A stretch of DNA of 64,000 bases from assembly GCA_016713225.1 (NCBI GenBank), contig JADJPO010000011.1, forward strand, positions 186,001-250,000, given 5' to 3'. The notes beneath the pieces are model-generated. The model worked only from the letters and a program-made list of their open reading frames with translations, searched no databases and had not been told where the DNA came from. Below, piece after piece: positions 10,084 to 17,961 of the stretch. The DNA is from Kineosporiaceae bacterium (GTDB lineage: Bacteria; Actinomycetota; Actinomycetes; Actinomycetales; Kineosporiaceae). Numbering within the stretch: the first letter of the stretch is position 1; each line of letters begins with the position of its first letter. Position numbers and translations under genes: made by a program.

Positions 10084-10499
10084 CCACCTCCGAACTGGCC
10101 ACCGTCGAGACGCTGCTGATGCGGGTACTGCCCGATCCGATGGGCTTCGCCGAACGGGTTCTCGGCGAACTGCTCGAGCGCTTGGCCACCGCTCCCCCGG
10201 ATTCCGGGCCAACGGTCGTCCCGGGATTCACCATGCCGGGGGCCACCCCGCCGGACGCCGCTGCGCCGGAGCGGAGCGAGCGCCCCCCTCAGGCGCTGCT
10301 GGACCGCAACCTGGTACTGGCTGCGGCGCTGGGGGCGTGTGACTGCTGGGGCGAGGACGATGCCTGCCCCACCTGTGGCGGTGACGGGTCGGCGGGCTGG
10401 GTACCGCCCGACCCCGAGCTGTTCGACGAGTACGTCGCCCCCGCGGTACGCCGATCAACCCTCACCGATGGACCAGTCGAAGGAGAAGAACTGCCATGA
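10080..10499 (+). CDS. Small Cys-motif protein (gene 2 of the cluster)
   Basis: 139 residues from an ATG that overlaps the previous stop. The N-terminal half is helical (VETLLMRVLPDPMGFAERVL). The C-terminal third has CDCWGEDDACPTCGGDG, a CxC...CxxCxG pattern like half of a DnaJ-type zinc ribbon, followed by GWVPPDPELFDEYV. With four cysteines it can bind one zinc. Function unknown; its place between an acidic-repeat protein and a BIG2-like protein, with four-base overlaps on both sides, suggests a structural or assembly role in the same system. Confidence 0.65.
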   Translation: MTTSELATVETLLMRVLPDPMGFAERVLGELLERLATAPPDSGPTVVPGFTMPGATPPDAAAPERSERPPQALLDRNLVLAAALGACDCWGEDDACPTCGGDGSAGWVPPDPELFDEYVAPAVRRSTLTDGPVEGEELP

Positions 10500-11308
10500 G
10501 CAACGGATTCCTGGACGACCTCGACGCCTACGACGATGCCTATGACGACGCCGAACTCTTCGACGACGCCGAGGCCTTCGACGACGGCGAGTCCCGCAAG
10601 TCCCAGGCCCGCCGGCGTGCGCAGCAGGCACGGTTGGCGGCACGGCGGGGGGCGCAACTGCGCGCCGCGGCCCGGCGGCCGTCGACACTGCCCGCCCCGA
10701 CCAGCCCTCGAGCAGTGGTCAGTGCGGTCAAACAGATCGACCTGCAGACCAAGGTGCAGCAGGACGACCTGCGCGCCGTCGTGGCCGCCGGCAACCGCAA
10801 GCTCGACCGGGCCAACCTGGCCACGGTCGCGACCCTGCTCATCGGTGAGGCCTTCCGCACCTTCGGCACACCGGACAACACCTTCGTACGCGCCGGCATC
10901 CAGGCCTCGCCCCTGCTGCTGCTCAGCCCGGGTCAGCGCCGTCCCGGCGTCGAAGGTGTCGTGCGGCACCCGGCCTTCATCGGCGGCGTGGGCGCCCTCG
11001 GGTTGGCCTTCCTCGGCGATCAGCGGGGCCGTGGATCGGCCGTGCGCACCGTCAGCATCGTCGGCCCGGGGCAACTCGTGGTCGGCAGCAAGGTGCTCTT
11101 CGTGGCCGACGTGACCGATGCCTCCGGGCGCCCCTCGTCGGCGACGGTCACCTGGACGTCGAGCGATCCGTCCGTGGCCACCGTCGACACCACCGGCGTG
11201 GTCGAGGCCAAGGCCGCCGGCTTCGCCGTCATCACTGCCTCGGCCGACGGGGTCGTGCACCGCACCGGGCTGCAGGTCGCCGCCTCGACCGGCACCGGCA
11301 CCAAGTAG
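10496..11308 (+). CDS. Acidic N-terminal, BIG2-like C-terminal protein (gene 3 of the cluster)
   Basis: 270 residues. The first 30 are Asp/Ala/Tyr repeats (DAYDDAYDDAELFDDAEAF), echoing gene 1. A basic helical part follows (RRRAQQARLAARRGAQLR), then hydrophobic stretches around 130-170 (ASPLLLLSPG, GGVGALGLAFLG). The C-terminal 85 residues form a bacterial Ig-like (BIG2) domain: VLFVADVTDASG, VTWTSSDPSVATVD, GVVEAKAAGFAVITAS. BIG2 domains occur in surface and phage-structural proteins. No classical signal peptide is seen. The gene overlaps gene 2 by four bases. Confidence 0.65.
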   Translation: MSNGFLDDLDAYDDAYDDAELFDDAEAFDDGESRKSQARRRAQQARLAARRGAQLRAAARRPSTLPAPTSPRAVVSAVKQIDLQTKVQQDDLRAVVAAGNRKLDRANLATVATLLIGEAFRTFGTPDNTFVRAGIQASPLLLLSPGQRRPGVEGVVRHPAFIGGVGALGLAFLGDQRGRGSAVRTVSIVGPGQLVVGSKVLFVADVTDASGRPSSATVTWTSSDPSVATVDTTGVVEAKAAGFAVITASADGVVHRTGLQVAASTGTGTK

Positions 11309-11324
11309 AAGGGCGTGGCGGGCC

Positions 11325-14300
11325 ATGGATCCGGCGCTGCGGCAGCTGCTGCGGGAGGAGCCACCGGACCGGGTGATCGAGGCGATCATCCGGTTCCGCC
11401 ACCCTCGCGTGAGCATCCCCGGCGTCCGGATCGTGGCCCGCTTCGCCCGGATCGCCACCTGTCGGCTGCGGGCCCGGGCCGTGCCGCGGGTGTGGTCTCA
11501 CCCGGACGTGGTCAGCCTCAAGGCGGCTCGCTCCATCGGTCCCGAGACGACGCCCCCCTCACCGCCGAGGCCACCCTCGGATCAGCCGGCGAACGAGCCG
11601 CCGGAGCCGCCGCGGCGACCCCCCGGGGTGGTACCCACGGGCGCGGGAGTCGTTGTCGGCGTGGTGGATTGGGGGCTCGATGTCGATCACCCGAACTTCC
11701 GTCACCCCGACGGGACGACCCGGCTGCTCGCGCTGTGGGATCAACGCCGCCACTCGGCGGGCCGCCGAGGTCGACGTCCCCCGGCACCCTACGGCTACGG
11801 CGTCGTCCACAGCCGGCGCGACATCGATGCGGCCCTGCGCACCGCGGAACCGTTCCGCGCCTTGGGCTATCACGCATCGGACGCCGACCGCGGCGGAGGA
11901 ACCCACGGCTGCCATGTGCTGGACATCGCCGCGGGCAACGGCACCGTCGGGCCGAGCGGCGCGGCCCCGCTCGCCGATCTGGTCTTCGTGCACCTGGCTG
12001 ATCGCGGTACCGGTGGTCTGGCCACCCTGGGCGACTCGGTCCGGCTGCTCGAGGCAGTCGACTTCATCTCCCGCACAGCGGGTTCGCGCCCGTGGGTGAT
12101 CAACCTGAGCATGGGCCGCCACGGCGGACCGCACGACGGGTCCACGCTGACCGAGTTGGCGCTGGACGAACTGCTCTCGGCAGCGCCGGGCCGATTCATC
12201 GCCCAGAGCGCGGGCAACTATCACCGGGCGCGTGCACATGCCGGCGGACGGATCGGCCGCGGTGAGCACCGCACCCTGCACGTGCTCGTCGACCCGGCCG
12301 ACCGCACGCCGAACGAGCTGGAGATCTGGTACCCCGGCCCGGACGAGCTGGCCGTGAGCGTCATCCCGCCGGGACAGCCGGCGGCAGAGCCGGTTCCGCT
12401 GGGCGCCGACCGGGCCATCACCGTCGCGGACACACCCGGCACCACGAAACGCCGCATCGTCGGTCACCTCTATCACCGCGCCCACGACCCCAACAACGGC
12501 GACCATCACATCGATGTCTTCCTGGCCTCCGGCGCCCCCGCGGGCACCTGGCGGGTGGTGCTCGACGGTCGACGGGTCACGGTGGGCCGCTTCGATGCCT
12601 GGCTGGAACGCGATGAGGCCTGCCCTCGGTGCCAGGCCCGCTTCGCGCCGGACGACGCGACCACCGACCACACGCTGGGCACCCTGGCCAACGGCCGGCT
12701 GCCGCTGGTCGTGGCGTCCTACGACGGTCGCGATCCGCGGCGACCGCCCGCGCCGTCCAGCAGCGCCGGACCCACCCGCGATGCCCGCTGCAAGCCGGAC
12801 GTCGCCGCCCCCGGGGTCGCCGTCCTGGCCGCGCGGTCGGCGCCGCGCGGGTCCCTGCGCAGTCCCGGTCTGCTGGTGCACAAGTCGGGCACCAGCATGG
12901 CCGCCCCCCACGTGACCGGTGCCGTCGCGCTGTGCCTCGAGGCCTCCGGCGGCACGCTCGATGCCCGGCAGATCCGCCGGCTCGTGATGACCACCGCCGT
13001 GGCCGGGTCCCCCAGTCGATCGCCCACCCGACCCGAACCCCACCCACCCGATGAACAGCGCCTCGGTGCCGGCTACCTGAACATCCCGGCCCTGCTGGCG
13101 GCCGTCGCCGCCCTGCCGTCCCCCTCTCGCTCCGGTACACCCCCCGCGGAGGTCCTCGCCATGTATCCCGAACCCCTTGGCCCCGAACAGCCCGTCGCCG
13201 AGGAGCTGCTCGGCCTCGCGCTGCATCCCGCGCAGGTCTACCGCGAGCTGCTCTATCGGCCCGGGAGCGAGGTGGCCACCCGCATCCGCGGCCGGTTCGC
13301 CGTCCTGGCCCTGCCCGGGCAACGACTGCCCGGCGAGATCCTGCCCGGTGATCTGCTGGTTCGGACGGCGCTGGGCCGGCTGACCACGCCGGGCGAGTGC
13401 GCGGTCATCGCCGCTCCCGGTCTGCAACGCCGGGTCGGCAGTCGGCCGGGCGCGCCGTCGGGCTGGTATGCCGTGTCGGCCCCCGACCCGGATCGGGCGA
13501 GCCTGCGGGTGCTCGACCCCACCGGACTGGTTCCCCCGGGCCAGCTGCTGTTGCGGCGCCGCCCGGAGGGCATCGAGGACCCCGGCGAGGCTCTGGGTGA
13601 GGATCTCGGTGAGGAGCTCGGTGAGGACGACGGCCCCGAGGCGCCGGCCTGGACCGGCACCCCGGAGCAGGAGGAGTTCCGGGCCAGGGTGCTCGCCGCC
13701 CACATTGCCCGCACCCGGGCCGCCAAGGGCGCGGCGCAGCGGGATCTGCGCCCCGACGAGCTCGCCGACGTCCCGGGCACCTGCCGTACCCGGCGCGGCA
13801 CCACGACCTGCGTGCGGACGGCGGCCGTCACCGCCGAGGCGGCCGGACGGTTGCTCGCCGCGGCCAACGCCGACCTGGCCACCGCCCAGCAGGCCGGGCA
13901 TGCCGACGCCCTGCGCACCGTGCGGCTCACCGCCACCAGCGGCTACCGCGGCAGCGACCATCAACGCCGGCTCTGGCTGGGCTACTTCGCCACCAAGTAC
14001 TACAACCGCACCCGGGCCGCCCGGGCTCGTCTGGCCGACGGGCCGCACTCGGACGCCGCCGTCCAGTACCTGTTGCGCCGCAAGGGTGATGGCGGGTACG
14101 GCATCGGTGGGCGCATCGCCGCCCCCGGGTACAGCAACCACCAGAGCGGCATCGCGATCGACCTCTGGCAGGAACGTGTCCGGGGCCAGGCGATCGGCAA
14201 CGACTCCGACGACGCCGCGCGCCGCCGGTGGCGCGACAGCTGGTTCCACGGCTGGTTGCGCGAGCACGCTGCCACGTACGGGTTTCAGCCGCTGTCGACC

Positions 14301-15341
14301 GAGGAGTGGCACTGGGAGTTCCGGCCGCCGACTCCCCGCACCGCTGCCCGCACCGCTGCCCGTTCTGCTGCCCGCACCGCGAATCCCGTCACCGCGACAG
14401 CCGAGACCGGTGAGTACCTCGGCGGCCGACTGTCGACCTATCGGTCGACGGCACTCGGCCAACCGGTCGCGGTCTTCGTGCCGAAGGCCGCCCTCGGGCG
14501 CGCCGAGGTCGACGTCCTGGTGTTCGCGCACGGCCTGCTCGGCGGCTGCCCCCGATTGCGGGCGCTGCCGTCGGGGTTCGTCACCGAGGCGCCGTTCCGC
14601 CTGGGTCGGGTGGTCGATGCCTCCGCCCGTCCGCTGGTGCTCGTGGTCCCCTTGCTCGACTGGTCCGCTCCCGGCGGGGAGGCCGCGTTCGGACCCGGGC
14701 ATGCCCGCTGGCATCGGCTCGGCCACCCGGCGGTGCTCGACGCCGTCGTGACCGAGGCCCTCGCCGAGGCCGGCCGGACGCAGCAACGCGGCGCGCCGAC
14801 GCTGCGCGAACTGGCCCTCGCGGCGCATTCGCGGGCCTATGACGTGCTGGAGCCCTTGGCCGCCCACCGAGCCGACCCGGCCATGCGGCAGGGTGCCCTG
14901 GCCCGGCTGCGCCGCATCTGGGCGTTCGACACCACCTACGCCGGCAACGTGCCCGCCTGGACCGACTGGCTGGCCGCCGATCCCGAGCTGAGGCTGCACG
15001 TGTTCTACCGGGCCGACTACCGCCCGGGCCGCAACACCGGAACCATCGGCGACCGGTTCGCGGCGCGTCAGGGCGGACGGCTGACCGTCACCCGGGCCGC
15101 CGAGGGCCACTGTGCGGTGCCGGCCACCCGGCTGGCCGAGGTCCTCGGCGTCACCGGGGCGGCATCGGCAGCGGCATCGGCAACGGCCGGCTCGGGCGCG
15201 AGCGAGGCCGAGGACTCCGACGCCCTCGATCCGGATCTCAGCGCCGTGGCCGGACTGGACGATGCGTTCGACGACAGCGACGGCGACAGCGAGTCGGATC
15301 CAGTCGAGGGCGACCACCTGACCTGGGGAGGGCAGTGGTGA
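11325..15341 (+). CDS. Subtilisin-like protease / VanY-type carboxypeptidase / alpha-beta-hydrolase-like protein (gene 4)
   Basis: 1338 residues from the ATG at 11325. Residues 1-75 resemble a short S8 propeptide. The S8 catalytic set is complete: D115 in VVDWGLD, H194 in GGTHGCHV, N298 in AQSAGNY and S524 in SGTSMAAPHV. An unassigned beta-rich stretch (about 615-745) is followed by an M15/VanY peptidase domain with its zinc motifs SNHQSGIAIDL (H939, D946) and EWHWEF (H996). From about 1030 an alpha/beta-hydrolase-like domain has FAHGLLGG, AAHSRA and a late His in EGHCAVP. The tail is Asp-rich. No signal peptide is seen, so export, if any, must use another route. Confidence 0.85.
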   Translation: MDPALRQLLREEPPDRVIEAIIRFRHPRVSIPGVRIVARFARIATCRLRARAVPRVWSHPDVVSLKAARSIGPETTPPSPPRPPSDQPANEPPEPPRRPPGVVPTGAGVVVGVVDWGLDVDHPNFRHPDGTTRLLALWDQRRHSAGRRGRRPPAPYGYGVVHSRRDIDAALRTAEPFRALGYHASDADRGGGTHGCHVLDIAAGNGTVGPSGAAPLADLVFVHLADRGTGGLATLGDSVRLLEAVDFISRTAGSRPWVINLSMGRHGGPHDGSTLTELALDELLSAAPGRFIAQSAGNYHRARAHAGGRIGRGEHRTLHVLVDPADRTPNELEIWYPGPDELAVSVIPPGQPAAEPVPLGADRAITVADTPGTTKRRIVGHLYHRAHDPNNGDHHIDVFLASGAPAGTWRVVLDGRRVTVGRFDAWLERDEACPRCQARFAPDDATTDHTLGTLANGRLPLVVASYDGRDPRRPPAPSSSAGPTRDARCKPDVAAPGVAVLAARSAPRGSLRSPGLLVHKSGTSMAAPHVTGAVALCLEASGGTLDARQIRRLVMTTAVAGSPSRSPTRPEPHPPDEQRLGAGYLNIPALLAAVAALPSPSRSGTPPAEVLAMYPEPLGPEQPVAEELLGLALHPAQVYRELLYRPGSEVATRIRGRFAVLALPGQRLPGEILPGDLLVRTALGRLTTPGECAVIAAPGLQRRVGSRPGAPSGWYAVSAPDPDRASLRVLDPTGLVPPGQLLLRRRPEGIEDPGEALGEDLGEELGEDDGPEAPAWTGTPEQEEFRARVLAAHIARTRAAKGAAQRDLRPDELADVPGTCRTRRGTTTCVRTAAVTAEAAGRLLAAANADLATAQQAGHADALRTVRLTATSGYRGSDHQRRLWLGYFATKYYNRTRAARARLADGPHSDAAVQYLLRRKGDGGYGIGGRIAAPGYSNHQSGIAIDLWQERVRGQAIGNDSDDAARRRWRDSWFHGWLREHAATYGFQPLSTEEWHWEFRPPTPRTAARTAARSAARTANPVTATAETGEYLGGRLSTYRSTALGQPVAVFVPKAALGRAEVDVLVFAHGLLGGCPRLRALPSGFVTEAPFRLGRVVDASARPLVLVVPLLDWSAPGGEAAFGPGHARWHRLGHPAVLDAVVTEALAEAGRTQQRGAPTLRELALAAHSRAYDVLEPLAAHRADPAMRQGALARLRRIWAFDTTYAGNVPAWTDWLAADPELRLHVFYRADYRPGRNTGTIGDRFAARQGGRLTVTRAAEGHCAVPATRLAEVLGVTGAASAAASATAGSGASEAEDSDALDPDLSAVAGLDDAFDDSDGDSESDPVEGDHLTWGGQW

Positions 15342-16957
15342 TGGCCGAACTCGTCAGCCGTCCCCCGTCCGCGCCCGCGCGCCCGATGCCCCGGCGGGTC
15401 GCGCCGTCCGCCGCCTGTCTGAAACGTGCCCGCACCCTGAAGGTCGCGGTGGTCGGCGGCGGGATGGGCGGGCTGGCCGCCGCCCGCCAACTCGCCTCCT
15501 GGGGCGCCTCGGTCACGGTGTACGAGGCCCGAACCCAGGTGGGCGGCCGGGTGTTGAGCGATTCACGGTTCGCCAAGGGTCGCGTGATCGAGTTCGGTGC
15601 CGAGCTCGTCGGGTCGATCCACACCCGGTGGTGTGCGCTGGCCGTCGAGTACGGGATCTCGCTGATCAGCCGCATGGACGGCGACCTCTACGAGGCAGCG
15701 CAGCTCGATGAGCGCGTCATCCTCGATCGGCTGCTCACCCCGGACGAGGCGGACGCCGTGCAGAAACGGTTGGACGCCGTGCTGAAGCGGATCGCCGAGT
15801 TCGCGCGTGACACCATCCCCGCGGGGTTCGAGAGTCACCCCTGGGACCTGCCGCGGTTGCGTGCCCTGGATCTGAAGTCCGTGGCCGAGGTGCTCGAGAA
15901 GGACTTCGGGATCGCGCGCACCGACCGGTTGTGGCTCGCCCTCGAACTGTTCCTGGTCAACAACAACGTGGCCCGGCTGGAACAGATGAGCTATCTGGCC
16001 CTGCTCTGCCTGGTACGGGGCGGGCAGACCAGCACCCGACCCGACGGTCGGCGGGCGACGATCGCCGAGGACTCGCTGCTGGGGTACTGGGAGGAGCTCG
16101 AGATCTACCGGTGCGCCGACGGCTGCCAGCGGCTGGCGCTGGCCATGGCGGCAGAGGTCCACGCGCGCAAGGGGTGTCGCGTCGTCCGAAAGCTGGGCGT
16201 GCGGCGGATCGATCTGCCCCGCAGCGGCGGCGGGGTGATGGTGACCGCGTACCCCGTGCCGAGCAACGGGTTCGACAGGTGGTTGCGCGAGAAGATCCCG
16301 GGCAACCCGCTGATGGACACCCGGCGTTACGACTACGTGGTCCTCGCCGTGCCGCCGACCGTGTGGGGCGACATCGAGATCGTCCCGTTCCACCCCAAGG
16401 ATGTGATCGGTCAGCTCGGGTGGGGACCGGCCGTGAAGTTCTTCAGTCGGCTCTCGCGCCGGTTCTGGGTCGAACAGGGCTGGGCGCCGCTGGGTGGGTC
16501 GCTCGACATCGGGCAGGTGTGGGAGGGCACCGACAACCAGGCCCAGACGGGCAAGCAGCCCATCGTGCTCAATGTGTTCACCGGCGCCCGCACGCCCACC
16601 AAGTCCCAGTACACCGACGGCCTGGCTCGGCTCTACCCGGCCGTCACCGGCCGGCCGCGCTCGGGGTACCGGGCGAACCTGCTGGCCGCCGAGGTGGTCG
16701 ACTGGTCACGGCAGCCGTTCATCCGCACCGGGTACTCCTCGCCGCGGGTCGGCCAGGTGTTCACCATCGGCAAGGAGCTCAACGAGCCGTTCGGCGGCCG
16801 GCTGTTCTTCGCCGGCGAGCACACCCAGCTCGACCACTTCGGCTACATGGAGGGCGCGATCCGCTCCGGCGAGCGCGCCGCTCGGCAACTGCTGGAACAG
16901 GCTTGCCGTTCCCTGGAGCCGAACGCCCAACCCCGTGTGGCCTCACGGATCGCCTGA
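15341..16957 (+). CDS. Flavin-containing amine oxidase (gene 5)
   Basis: 538 residues; the ATG overlaps the preceding stop by one base (TGATG). A Rossmann FAD motif, VAVVGGGMGGLAAARQLA, begins near residue 32, followed by VYEARTQVGGRV. The C-terminal flavin motif is LFFAGEHTQLDHFGYMEGA. This is the monoamine/polyamine oxidase family, which oxidises amines or amino acids with FAD and releases H2O2. About 30 basic/Pro residues precede the FAD fold. Co-translation with a dual-peptidase gene is unusual and suggests action on the products or substrate of that enzyme, though this is inference. Confidence 0.85.
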   Translation: MAELVSRPPSAPARPMPRRVAPSAACLKRARTLKVAVVGGGMGGLAAARQLASWGASVTVYEARTQVGGRVLSDSRFAKGRVIEFGAELVGSIHTRWCALAVEYGISLISRMDGDLYEAAQLDERVILDRLLTPDEADAVQKRLDAVLKRIAEFARDTIPAGFESHPWDLPRLRALDLKSVAEVLEKDFGIARTDRLWLALELFLVNNNVARLEQMSYLALLCLVRGGQTSTRPDGRRATIAEDSLLGYWEELEIYRCADGCQRLALAMAAEVHARKGCRVVRKLGVRRIDLPRSGGGVMVTAYPVPSNGFDRWLREKIPGNPLMDTRRYDYVVLAVPPTVWGDIEIVPFHPKDVIGQLGWGPAVKFFSRLSRRFWVEQGWAPLGGSLDIGQVWEGTDNQAQTGKQPIVLNVFTGARTPTKSQYTDGLARLYPAVTGRPRSGYRANLLAAEVVDWSRQPFIRTGYSSPRVGQVFTIGKELNEPFGGRLFFAGEHTQLDHFGYMEGAIRSGERAARQLLEQACRSLEPNAQPRVASRIA

Positions 16958-16965
16958 GACGCGGC

Positions 16966-17961
16966 ATGGCCACCTTCGAGGCGCAGGTCCGGCGGGCGAT
17001 CATCGCCGACCAGCCCGACCTGCTCGACCATGCCGAGCACTGCTCGGCGGACGCCGAGTCGCTGGCCGCGATCGGCCGCGGCCTGGGCCACCAGCTCCGG
17101 GTTCACCCGGTCGGCCGGCCCAGCCACGTCGCGCTCTACACCGTGAGCCAGCTGCGGGACGAGACCCCGGCGACGGTCGTGCGCATGGGCTCGGGCGGAC
17201 GGCACCGGCTGGTGTCGCCGCCCCCCGAGGACACCACCATCGACGTGGTCGTCGACTCCGTCGTGCCTCGGCGTGGGCTCGACGATGCGGACGCCGCCCG
17301 GTTGGGTGAGTTCGTCGAACGGCTGGACGACGACGGCTGCCATCGGGGCCTGATCGCGATCGCCCCGCACGGTGGCGACATCGAGCCGCACACCGACACC
17401 CAGGCCGAGCGGTTGGCCGAAGCCCTGGCGCACTTCGGTGTGAGTGCATGGCGCTGCAAGGGATTCGGCCTTCTCGACCGAGGCGCGGGCGAGCGCTTCC
17501 ACATCACCTCGACCGACCTGCACGAGGCGAGCTTCCCCGGACTGCAGGCGGTGATCGACCGCGGATTCCGGTATGCGGTGGCGTTCCACGGGTTTCGGGG
17601 CGCCGGCGTCCTGGTCGGTGGCGGGGCACCCTTCCGGCTCAAGGCCGAGATCGCCTCGGCCCTCGAGCAGGCGCTGGCCGGGGCGGGGCTACCGGTGCGG
17701 ATCGCCGGGCCGGACGACGTCCTCGGCGGTGACAGCCCACGCAACATCGTCAACCGGCTCACGCTGTCCGGCCGCGGTGGGATTCACCTGGAGCAGAGCC
17801 TGATCGCCCGCAGCGAGCACGCCACGACCATCGCGGACGCCGTGGCCCAGGTGTTCGCCGGCCGGTTGGAACGGCTTCGGCGTCCGTCCTGGTTGCTGCG
17901 GACGACGCGAGGAGTCTGCCGGCTCACCCGTCGGCGGCCTCACCCGTTCTCGGGTCGATAG
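16966..17961 (+). CDS. Poly-gamma-glutamate hydrolase-like protein (gene 6)
   Basis: 331 residues, eight bases after gene 5. The core IAIAPHGGDIEPHTD matches the metal-binding motif of the poly-gamma-glutamate hydrolase (phage PghP) family, with HITSTDLHEASF and YAVAFHGFRG further along as the other conserved blocks. The family cleaves gamma-glutamyl bonds of capsule polymer. Here it lacks a signal peptide and carries a 60-residue N-terminal part (HSAD-type His/Glu-rich helix). It ends the six-gene run and overlaps the convergent TPR gene by 22 bases. Confidence 0.75.
   Translation: MATFEAQVRRAIIADQPDLLDHAEHCSADAESLAAIGRGLGHQLRVHPVGRPSHVALYTVSQLRDETPATVVRMGSGGRHRLVSPPPEDTTIDVVVDSVVPRRGLDDADAARLGEFVERLDDDGCHRGLIAIAPHGGDIEPHTDTQAERLAEALAHFGVSAWRCKGFGLLDRGAGERFHITSTDLHEASFPGLQAVIDRGFRYAVAFHGFRGAGVLVGGGAPFRLKAEIASALEQALAGAGLPVRIAGPDDVLGGDSPRNIVNRLTLSGRGGIHLEQSLIARSEHATTIADAVAQVFAGRLERLRRPSWLLRTTRGVCRLTRRRPHPFSGR

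Noticed and set aside
9165..10499. Apparent single 444-codon fusion of genes 1 and 2
   Set aside because: Arises only because gene 1 changes frame at about 9740; the ATGA overlap at 10080 marks the real gene 2 start.
11559..15317. 1252-codon minus-strand ORF
   Set aside because: Exact antisense shadow of the S8/M15 gene, whose motifs are unmistakable; the ORF is Arg/Gly/Gln-rich and has no domain.
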